NCBI RefSeq assembly: GCF_020215645.1
Contig: NZ_CP084058.1
Span: forward strand, 5,518,001-5,582,000
DNA: 64,000 bases
Origin: Nonomuraea gerenzanensis
GTDB lineage: Bacteria > Actinomycetota > Actinomycetes > Streptosporangiales > Streptosporangiaceae
Direction of reading: 5' to 3'
Shown: piece after piece, positions 33,741 to 41,069 of the stretch
Layout of the letters: every line of letters begins with the position of its first letter
Position numbering within the stretch: position 1 is the first letter of the stretch
Notes under the pieces: model-generated
Told to the model about the DNA's origin: nothing
The model's database searches: none
Seen by the model: only the letters and a program-made list of their open reading frames with translations
Program-made: the position numbers and the translations under genes

Positions 33741-36230
33741 TTGACGAAGCAGAGTAGGTCGCTGGACTCGGGATGGACGCTCCGGCTGGCGGGCGGCGCG
33801 GCCCCCGCCGAGCTCGCCGGGCTCCGCGACGAGGCCGTGCCCGCCCAGGTGCCCGGCTGCGTGCACGCGGACCTCCTGGCGGCCGGGCTGATCCCCGACC
33901 CGTACCGTGATCTCAACGAGCTGGAGGTGGCGTGGGCGGGCCGGGCCGACTGGCGTTATGACACCGTGCTGGCCGCCGCCCCGCCCGGCTTCGAGCGTAC
34001 GGACCTGGTCTTCGACGGGCTCGACACCGTCGCCCGGGTGCTGCTCGACGGGCAGGAGCTGGGCCGCACCCGCAACATGCACCGCTCCTACCGGTTCGAC
34101 GTCACCGGCCGGGTGCGCGCGGGCTCGGCGCTGTCGGTGGAGTTCGCCTCGGCCTACACCGAGGCCGAGGCGCTGCGCGAGCGGCTCGGCGCGCGGCCGA
34201 ACGAGTACCCCGAGCCGTTCAACTACATCAGGAAGATGGCCGCCTCCTTCGGCTGGGACTGGGGGCCCACCCTCGTCACCGCCGGCATCTGGCGTCCCGT
34301 GCGGCTGGAGAGCTGGAGCACCGCCCGGCTGGCCTCCGTCAGGCCGCTCGTCACCGTCACCGGCCGCGGCACCGGCACCGGCACCAGCGGCAGCGGCAGG
34401 ATCGAGGCGCACGTCGAGCTGGAGCGCACCGCCTCCGGCGCGGGCCGCGAGCTGACGCTCACCGTCGAGGCCGCCGGGCACACCGCCGTCCAGGCCGTCA
34501 CCTCCGGCAGCGCGGTGGTCGTGCTGGAGGTGCCAGGGCCCGAGCTGTGGTGGCCGCGCGGGTACGGCGACCAGCCCCTGTACGACTGTGTCGTCACCCT
34601 GTCCGACGCCGGGCACGTCCTGGACCGGTGGGAGCGGCGCGTCGGGTTCCGCACGGTGGAGCTGGACCGCGCGCCCGACGAGCACGGCACCGCCTTCACC
34701 CTGCGCGTCAACGGCCGGCCGATCTTCGCCCGCGGCGTCAACTGGATCCCCGACGACGCCCTGCCCGCCCGCATCACCCCCGAGCGCTACCGCCGCCGGC
34801 TGGTCCAGGCCGCCGAGGCCGGCGTGGACCTGGTCCGCGTCTGGGGCGGCGGCATCTACGAGGACCGCGCCTTCTACGACGCCTGCGACGAGCTCGGCCT
34901 CATGGTCTGGCAGGACTTCCTGTTCGCCTGCGCCGCCTACCCCGAGGAGCAGCCGCTGCGCGGCGAGATCGAGGCCGAGGCCCGCGAGAACGTCACCCGG
35001 CTCAGCCCGCACGCCAGCCTCGTGCTCTGGAACGGCAACAACGAGAACCTGTGGGGTTTTCGCGACTGGGGCTGGGAGCCCGAGCTGGACGGCGAGAGCT
35101 GGGGCGAGGGCTACTACCTCGGGCTGCTGCCGCGCGTGGTGGCCGAGCTGGACCCGACCCGCCCGTACCAGGCGGGCAGCCCCTGGTCGGGCTCCTGGGA
35201 CCACCATCCCAACGACCCCGCGCACGGGCCCTCCCACTTCTGGGAGGCCTGGAACCGCCGCGACTACAGCGACTACCTCGACCACGTGCCGCGCTTCGCC
35301 GCCGAGTTCGGCTGGCAGGCGCCGCCCGCGCACGCCACCCTGCGCGAATGGCTCGGCGACGACCCGCTCAGCTCCACCTCGCCCGGCATGCTGCACCACC
35401 AGAAGGCCGAGGACGGCAACGGCAAGCTCGACCGGGGCCTGGCCCACCACTTCACCGCCCCCGCCGACTTCGACCAGTGGCACTACCTCACGCAGGTCAA
35501 CCAGGCCCGCGCCATCGCGACCGGCGTCGCCCACTGGCGCTCCCACTGGCCGGTCTGCGGCGGGACCGTCGTCTGGCAGCTCAACGACTGCTGGCCGGTG
35601 ACCTCGTGGGCGGCGATCGACGGGGCCGAGCGGCTCAAGCCGCTCTACCACGAGCTGCGCCGCCTGTACGCCGACCGGTTGCTCACCTTCCAGAGCAGGG
35701 ACGGCGCCCGCGTGCTGGCCGCCGACAACCAGTCGCCCGAGCCCTGGCAGGGCACCGCCGTCGTGCGCAGGCTGCGTGCCGACGGGACGGGCCTGGCCGA
35801 GGAGCACGTGCCGTTCACCGTGCCGCCGCGCTCGGTCGCGCTGCTGCCGCTGACGGCCGAGGTCGCCGAGATCAAGGACGCCGCGGCCGAGCTGCTCGTG
35901 GCCGACGCAGGTGACCTGCGCGACGTCGCGCTCGGCGGGCCCGACAAGGAGTTCGCCTACCCGCCCGCCGAACTCGACCTGCGGCTGGACGTCTCCGGCG
36001 GTACGCTCATGGTTGTGATCACCGCCCGCGCCTTCGTCCGCGACCTGCTGCTGCAGGCCGACCGGCTCGGCCCCGCGGCGAGCGCCGACCGCGGGCTGGT
36101 CACGCTGCTCCCCGGCGAGAGCGTCACGATCACGGTGCGCGGCCTGCCCGACGCCGCCCAGGTGGACGCCGCCGCCGTGCGGCCGGCCCTGTTCTGTGTC
36201 AACGCGGCGGAAGGGGTCCCGCGGCCATGA
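33741..36230 (+). CDS. GH2 beta-mannosidase
   Basis: An 829-residue cytoplasmic enzyme with no signal peptide. Order: jelly-roll sugar-binding domain, immunoglobulin-like domain, GH2 barrel. The acid/base is E435 in VLWNGNNENLWG and the nucleophile is E522 in FAAEFGWQ; the preceding YEDRAFYDACDELGLMVWQDF is typical of beta-mannosidases. It would split the short mannooligosaccharides imported by the ABC system into mannose. TTG 33741 is chosen since AAGGAG lies 7 nt upstream. Its stop overlaps the LacI-gene start (ATGA), so enzyme and repressor are coupled. Confidence 0.9.
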   Translation: MTKQSRSLDSGWTLRLAGGAAPAELAGLRDEAVPAQVPGCVHADLLAAGLIPDPYRDLNELEVAWAGRADWRYDTVLAAAPPGFERTDLVFDGLDTVARVLLDGQELGRTRNMHRSYRFDVTGRVRAGSALSVEFASAYTEAEALRERLGARPNEYPEPFNYIRKMAASFGWDWGPTLVTAGIWRPVRLESWSTARLASVRPLVTVTGRGTGTGTSGSGRIEAHVELERTASGAGRELTLTVEAAGHTAVQAVTSGSAVVVLEVPGPELWWPRGYGDQPLYDCVVTLSDAGHVLDRWERRVGFRTVELDRAPDEHGTAFTLRVNGRPIFARGVNWIPDDALPARITPERYRRRLVQAAEAGVDLVRVWGGGIYEDRAFYDACDELGLMVWQDFLFACAAYPEEQPLRGEIEAEARENVTRLSPHASLVLWNGNNENLWGFRDWGWEPELDGESWGEGYYLGLLPRVVAELDPTRPYQAGSPWSGSWDHHPNDPAHGPSHFWEAWNRRDYSDYLDHVPRFAAEFGWQAPPAHATLREWLGDDPLSSTSPGMLHHQKAEDGNGKLDRGLAHHFTAPADFDQWHYLTQVNQARAIATGVAHWRSHWPVCGGTVVWQLNDCWPVTSWAAIDGAERLKPLYHELRRLYADRLLTFQSRDGARVLAADNQSPEPWQGTAVVRRLRADGTGLAEEHVPFTVPPRSVALLPLTAEVAEIKDAAAELLVADAGDLRDVALGGPDKEFAYPPAELDLRLDVSGGTLMVVITARAFVRDLLLQADRLGPAASADRGLVTLLPGESVTITVRGLPDAAQVDAAAVRPALFCVNAAEGVPRP

Positions 36231-37267
36231 GAGCTGCCGCCCGCCCGGGCGGGAAGGTGACGATCGCCGAGGTCGCCGCGCGCGCCGGAGTGTCCAAGGG
36301 CTCGGTGTCGCTGGCGATGAACGACAAGCCGGGCGTGTCCGCGGCCACGCGGGAGAAGGTGTTCAAGGCAGCCCGTGAGCTGGGCTGGCTGCCCAACCAG
36401 GCCGCCCGTTCCCTGTCGTCGGCCTCGACGCAGGTCAGCAACGTGGGGCTGGTCATCGCCAGGCCGGCCCGCATGCTCGGGCTTGAGCCGTTCTACATGG
36501 AGTTCGTCTCCGGCATCGAGAGCGTGCTGGTCGAGCGGTCGTATTCACTGCTGCTGCGGCTGGTGCACGACGTCGGCGAGGAGATCGGCGTCCTGGACGG
36601 CTGGGGCCGCAGCAAGCAGATCAGCGGCTCCATCATGGTCGACTTCACCCTCGACGACCCCCGCGTCGCGCCGATCGCGGCGCTGGGCCTGCCCGTGATC
36701 GCCGTCGGGCATCCCGACCTGACCGGCGGGCTGCCGTCGGTCTGGACCGACGACGGCGCGGCGGTCACCGAGGCGGTGCGTTACCTGGCGGCGCTCGGCC
36801 ACCGGCGGCTCGCGCGGGTGGGCGGCCCCGCCACGCTCGGGCACAGCATGATCAGGAGCGAGGCGTTCGCCAAGGCGGTCGCCGACCTCAACCTGGAGCC
36901 CGGCCGCATCCTGCCCACCGACTTCTCCGGCGAGCAGGGCGCCCGCGCCACGCGGGCGCTGCTCGCCTCCGCCCAGCGGCCCACGGCCATCCTGTACGAC
37001 AACGACATCATGGCCGTGGCCGGCCTGTCCGTGGCCACGGAGATGGGCGTGTCCGTGCCCGCCGAGCTGTCACTGCTGGCCTGGGACGACTCGCAGCTCT
37101 GCCGGCTCACCCATCCGCCGCTGTCGGCCATGAGCCACGACGTCTTCGCCTTCGGTGCCGAGGTCACGCGCCGGCTCATGGACCTCATCGACACCGGCCA
37201 CGCCGAGGTGGGCGCGGTGCCGACGCCCGTGCTCGTCCCGCGCGGCACCACCGCCAGGGCCCGCTGA
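36227..37267 (+). CDS. LacI-family repressor of the mannan cluster
   Basis: A 346-residue repressor. The helix-turn-helix is VTIAEVAARAGVSKGSVSLA and the hinge helix NQAARSLS; the rest is a periplasmic-binding-protein-like sensor domain. It overlaps the beta-mannosidase gene by 4 bp. The two 14-bp near-palindromes at 33649 and 37311 flank the mannosidase-repressor unit and are its likely targets. A manno-oligosaccharide or mannose inducer is inferred. Confidence 0.9.
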   Translation: MRAAARPGGKVTIAEVAARAGVSKGSVSLAMNDKPGVSAATREKVFKAARELGWLPNQAARSLSSASTQVSNVGLVIARPARMLGLEPFYMEFVSGIESVLVERSYSLLLRLVHDVGEEIGVLDGWGRSKQISGSIMVDFTLDDPRVAPIAALGLPVIAVGHPDLTGGLPSVWTDDGAAVTEAVRYLAALGHRRLARVGGPATLGHSMIRSEAFAKAVADLNLEPGRILPTDFSGEQGARATRALLASAQRPTAILYDNDIMAVAGLSVATEMGVSVPAELSLLAWDDSQLCRLTHPPLSAMSHDVFAFGAEVTRRLMDLIDTGHAEVGAVPTPVLVPRGTTARAR

Positions 37268-37480
37268 CCCAGCCGCTCCTCGGACGCCGCCCTCGCACGC
37301 CCTCAGGCAGCTAAACCGCTCTAGTCATTGTTTTTCCAGCTCAGCCCACATCTCGATCGACGTCTGCACTGAACTCCTTGTAACGGTTATGTATCTTCAG
37401 TGCTTCGTCCCTTTTACGCCTAAACGCGACATGCCACTGTTCACCGCAACCACGGTGCTTCCCTTAGGAGATGGTGTGAG
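37268..37480 (+). promoter_or_regulatory. Promoter region of the manno-oligosaccharide importer
   Basis: A 213-bp gap, AT-richer than the genes, with the operator copy at 37311-37324, a TATGTA -10-like hexamer near 37389, and a half-site (CCTAAACG) near 37417. An AGGAG ribosome site ends 10 nt before the ATG of the binding protein. No ORF is seen. Confidence 0.5.
37311..37324. promoter_or_regulatory. LacI-type operator, copy 2
   Basis: CTAAACCGCTCTAG differs from the site at 33649 at two positions and keeps its palindromic ends and central CG. It lies 157 bp before the importer genes. Confidence 0.6.
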
Positions 37481-38788
37481 ATGCGCAGACTTGCGCTGAC
37501 CGGTCTGGCCCTCGCGGTGACCGCGGCACTGGCCGCCGCCTGCGGCGGCAGCGGAAGGAGTACGGCGCCCGCCACGGCGGCGAGCGACCCGTCGAAGGTC
37601 TCCGGCGAGATCACCGTGCTGACCAACCGCACCGACCTGGTGAACGACGGCACGATGAAGAAGTACGCCGGCGAGTTCGCGAAGGTCTACCCCGGCGTCC
37701 AGGTCAAGTTCGAGGCGATCACCGACTACGAGGGCGAAGTCAAGATCCGCATGAACACCGAGAACTACGGTGACGTGCTGCTGATCCCGAACAACATCGC
37801 CAAGGGCGACTACCCCAAGTTCTTCGCCCCCCTCGGCTCGGCCGCCGACCTGTCCCAGAAGTACAAGTTCATCCAGTCCGGCACGGTGAACGACCAGGTC
37901 TACGGCATCGTCTCCTTCGCCTCGGCCAACGGCTTCGTCTACAACAAGGACCTGTGGGCCAAGGCCGGCGTCACCGACTGGCCCAAGACGCCGGAGGAGT
38001 TCCTCGCCGGGCTGAAGGCCGTCAAGGACAAGACCGGCGCGACCCCGCTCTACACCAACTACAAGGACGGCTGGCCGCTCAGCAACTGGACCAACGGCAA
38101 CGGCTCGGTCACCTGCGACGTCAAGGCCGAGTCGGCGATGGCCACCGAGGACCCGTGGGCCCCCGGCAAGGACCTCAACGTCGTCGACTCCCTGCTGTTC
38201 AACGCCGTTCAGCAGCAGCTCACCGAGAAGGACCCGACCACCACCAACTGGGAGGACTCCAAGAAGTTCATCGCCACCGGCAAGATCGGCGCGATGTGGC
38301 TCGGCTCCTGGGCGATCCCGCAGATGCAGGCCGCCGCCACCACGGCCGGCCAGAGCCCCGACTCCATCGCCTTCATGCCCTTCCCCTCCCAGGCCGGCGG
38401 CTCCTTCTGCTCGGTGCTCAACCCCGACTACCAGTACGCCGTCAACAGCCACTCCCCGAACAAGGCGGCGGCTCGGGCCTGGCTCGACTGGTTCGTCGAC
38501 AAGTCCGGCTTCTCCGCCACCAACCAGGGCGTCTCGCCCGTCAAGTCCGACCCGCTGCCCTCGGCGCTGAAGCCGTACAGCGACGCGGGCGTCAAGCTCA
38601 TCGAGCTGGAGACCGACCAGCGCATCCTGGTCGACAACATCGACAAGGAGTCCGAGGTCGGCATCAAGTCGCCCGACTACCGGCAGAAGCTCATCGACGT
38701 CGCCCGCGGCGCCGCCAAGGGCGACCTGAACAGCGTGCTCGCCGACCTGTCCGCCCGCTGGAAGGCCGGCCAGCAGGCCGCCGCCTGA
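37481..38788 (+). CDS. Sugar ABC importer binding lipoprotein
   Basis: A 435-residue extracellular solute-binding protein of family 1 with a lipoprotein signal (MRRLALTGLALAV, lipobox LAAAC). The mature part begins with glycine/serine-rich linker sequence and has the family layout (EITVLTNRTDLVNDG, MWLGSWAIPQM). Together with the two permeases downstream it would import mannooligosaccharides; the ATPase is not encoded here and is probably a shared MsiK-like protein elsewhere. The last 25 bp of the gene are repeated 39 bp downstream. Confidence 0.88.
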   Translation: MRRLALTGLALAVTAALAAACGGSGRSTAPATAASDPSKVSGEITVLTNRTDLVNDGTMKKYAGEFAKVYPGVQVKFEAITDYEGEVKIRMNTENYGDVLLIPNNIAKGDYPKFFAPLGSAADLSQKYKFIQSGTVNDQVYGIVSFASANGFVYNKDLWAKAGVTDWPKTPEEFLAGLKAVKDKTGATPLYTNYKDGWPLSNWTNGNGSVTCDVKAESAMATEDPWAPGKDLNVVDSLLFNAVQQQLTEKDPTTTNWEDSKKFIATGKIGAMWLGSWAIPQMQAAATTAGQSPDSIAFMPFPSQAGGSFCSVLNPDYQYAVNSHSPNKAAARAWLDWFVDKSGFSATNQGVSPVKSDPLPSALKPYSDAGVKLIELETDQRILVDNIDKESEVGIKSPDYRQKLIDVARGAAKGDLNSVLADLSARWKAGQQAAA

Positions 38789-38827
38789 CGTCCCTGTCCG
38801 ACGGCCGGCCAGCAGGCCGCCGCCTGA
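38764..38827 (+). repeat. 25-bp direct repeat of the binding-protein gene end
   Basis: Bases 38764-38788, which encode the last residues (GQQAAA) and stop of the binding protein, recur exactly at 38803-38827. It looks like a small local duplication in the gap before the permease genes. Confidence 0.7.
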
Positions 38828-38908
38828 TACCGCCGCCTGACACCCCCGCCCGCGGTGCCGGCCCGACCCGGCGCGCCGGCACCGCTCGCTGACCGAAGAA
38901 AGGCAGAG

Positions 38909-39862
38909 ATGACACCCGTCTCGTCATCCCTGAGGCGCGGCCCCGCGGGAGGCCCGCGACCGCAGGACGGGGCGCGCCACTCCAGGCAGCGGCCGCGCCG
39001 CCGCTGGAGGCAGCGCCTGACCCCGTGGCTGTTCCTGCTGGTGCCGCTGGCCCTGCTCATCACCTTCTCGTACGTGCCGATCATCAACATGATCGTGTAC
39101 AGCTTCACCGACTGGGACGGCGTCAGCCCCGACTACACGTTCACCGGCCTGGAGAACTACGTCGAGATCTTCACCCGTCCCGAGCTGTTCAGGGTCTTCG
39201 TCGCCAGCGCCTACTATCTCGGCGCCGCCGTCCTGCAGATCGTGCTCGCGCTGTACTTCGCCACCGTCCTCAGCTTCAACACCCGCTTCCGCAACCTGTT
39301 CAAGGGCATCCTGTTCTTCCCCTACCTGATCAACGGGGTGGCCATCGGCTTCGTCTTCCTCTACTTCTTCCAGGAGGGCGGCACGTTCGACACCGTGCTG
39401 CGGCTCTTCGGGATCGGCGGCGAGCACCTCTGGCTCGGCGACCCCGACCTGGTCAACTACTCGCTGGCCGGGGTCTCGGTGTGGCGCTACATGGGGCTCA
39501 ACTTCGTGCTCTTCCTCGGCGCGATCCAGTCGATCGCGCCGGAGCTGTACGAGGCCGCCGAGCTCGACGGGGCCAACCGGTGGCAGCAGTTCCGCTTCAT
39601 CATCGTGCCCAGCCTGCGCCCCCTCATCGGGCTGACCGCGATCCTGGCGATCTCCGGCTGCCTGTCGGTCTTCGAGATCCCGTACATCATGACCGGCGGC
39701 GCAGGCGCGAGCGAGACCTTCGTCATCCAGACCATCAAGCTCGCCTTCCGCTTCAACAAGACCGGCCTGGCCTCGGCCGCCGCCGTGGTGCTCCTCGTCA
39801 TCATCCTGCTGGTGGCGTGGGTGCAGCGGCGGATCGTCCCGGAAGAAAGGGTGACCTCGTGA
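38909..39862 (+). CDS. Sugar ABC importer permease 1
   Basis: A 317-residue MalF-like inner-membrane permease with six hydrophobic segments and the ATPase-contact loop EAAELDGANRWQQFRFIIVP. GAAAGG lies upstream of ATG 38909; the longer frame from 38855 is not needed. The stop overlaps the start of the second permease. It is part of the mannan importer unit. Confidence 0.9.
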   Translation: MTPVSSSLRRGPAGGPRPQDGARHSRQRPRRRWRQRLTPWLFLLVPLALLITFSYVPIINMIVYSFTDWDGVSPDYTFTGLENYVEIFTRPELFRVFVASAYYLGAAVLQIVLALYFATVLSFNTRFRNLFKGILFFPYLINGVAIGFVFLYFFQEGGTFDTVLRLFGIGGEHLWLGDPDLVNYSLAGVSVWRYMGLNFVLFLGAIQSIAPELYEAAELDGANRWQQFRFIIVPSLRPLIGLTAILAISGCLSVFEIPYIMTGGAGASETFVIQTIKLAFRFNKTGLASAAAVVLLVIILLVAWVQRRIVPEERVTS

Positions 39863-40698
39863 CGACCGCTGTCCGCGCCAGGGTGGCGAGCACCCTGAAG
39901 TACCTGTCCCTGATCGTGGCCGGCCTGGTCGTGCTGCTGCCGCTCGGGGTGGTGCTGCTCACCTCGCTGAAGACGTCCGACGAGCTCGCGGCCGGCAGCG
40001 GCCCGCTGACGCCCCCCGGCGACTGGCTCAACCTGGCCAACTACGTCACGGCCTTCGAGAAGGGACGGATGGCGGAGGCGGCGCTCAACACCTTCGTCAT
40101 CCTGGTGGTCTCGATCACCGGCACGGTCTTCATCGGCTCGGCCGCCGCCTACGCGATCGACCGGTTCGACTTCCGCCTGAAGAAGCTCATCGTCGCCCTG
40201 TTCCTGTTCGCCACGCTCGTCCCCAGCATCACCACCCAGGTCACGACATTTCAGGTCATCGACCAGCTCGGCCTCTTCAACACCCGCCTGGCCCCGATCA
40301 TGCTGTACCTCGGCACGGACATCGTGGCGATCTACATCTTCCTGCAGTTCATCCGGAGCATCCCGATCTCGGTGGACGAGGCCGCCCGCCTGGACGGCGC
40401 CTCCTCGTTCACGATCTACCGGAAGATCATCCTCCCGCTGCTCAAACCGGCGATCGCGACCGTCGTCATCGTCAAGGGCATCGCCGTCTACAACGACTTC
40501 TACATTCCCTTCCTCTACATGCCGGACCAGGGGCTGGGCACGATCTCGACGTCGCTGTTCCGCTTCAAGGGGCCGTTCGGGGCGCACTGGGAGAACATCT
40601 CGGCGGGGGCGATCCTGGTGATCGTGCCGACGCTGGCCGTGTTCCTGCTGCTCCAGCGCTTCATCTACAACGGGCTGACCCGGGGCGCGGCCAAGTGA
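39859..40698 (+). CDS. Sugar ABC importer permease 2
   Basis: A 279-residue MalG-like permease with the ATPase-contact loop DEAARLDGASSFTIYRKIILP. GTG 39859 overlaps the preceding stop (GTGA). It ends the importer operon; no ATPase gene follows, as is usual where one ATPase serves several sugar importers. Confidence 0.9.
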   Translation: MTTAVRARVASTLKYLSLIVAGLVVLLPLGVVLLTSLKTSDELAAGSGPLTPPGDWLNLANYVTAFEKGRMAEAALNTFVILVVSITGTVFIGSAAAYAIDRFDFRLKKLIVALFLFATLVPSITTQVTTFQVIDQLGLFNTRLAPIMLYLGTDIVAIYIFLQFIRSIPISVDEAARLDGASSFTIYRKIILPLLKPAIATVVIVKGIAVYNDFYIPFLYMPDQGLGTISTSLFRFKGPFGAHWENISAGAILVIVPTLAVFLLLQRFIYNGLTRGAAK

Positions 40699-40732
40699 GC
40701 GAACACGTGGAGTACCCGTAGGCGTCAATGGC

Positions 40733-40936
40733 TCATCGGCCACGCCCCCTCAACTGCCGGACCCCGACGAGAACGAGGACCAGCGCCACCACCATGACGA
40801 TCGGGCCGATGATCGCCCAGGTGGTGACGCCGCTCATCACGCTGCCGCCGACGATCCCCAGACCCTGCAGCGTCCACACGAGCCCGGTCAGGGCCAGCAG
40901 GACACCGAGTACGAGGAAGATCCAAGCCTTGACCAT
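40733..40936 (-). CDS. Small two-span membrane protein
   Basis: A 67-residue protein made almost entirely of two membrane helices (MVKAWIFLVLGVLLALTGLV and AIIGPIVMVVALVLVLVGV), ending in RQLRGRGR. A GGGAGC ribosome site precedes the ATG. Similar small proteins are widespread in actinomycetes, with unknown function. It is convergent with the importer operon and divergent from the NACHT gene. Confidence 0.7.
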   Translation of the reverse strand: MVKAWIFLVLGVLLALTGLVWTLQGLGIVGGSVMSGVTTWAIIGPIVMVVALVLVLVGVRQLRGRGR

Positions 40937-41069
40937 GAAAGCTCCCGGTCGTGCTGGTCACATGTGCCATCGCCCTAGATCGTCGCGCACAGTCCGCCCG
41001 CTTGCCCACCCCGAGCCAGGGGCCTGGTGACCCGATCACGGTCACGATTCACGCGCGACCGCTGCCGGA

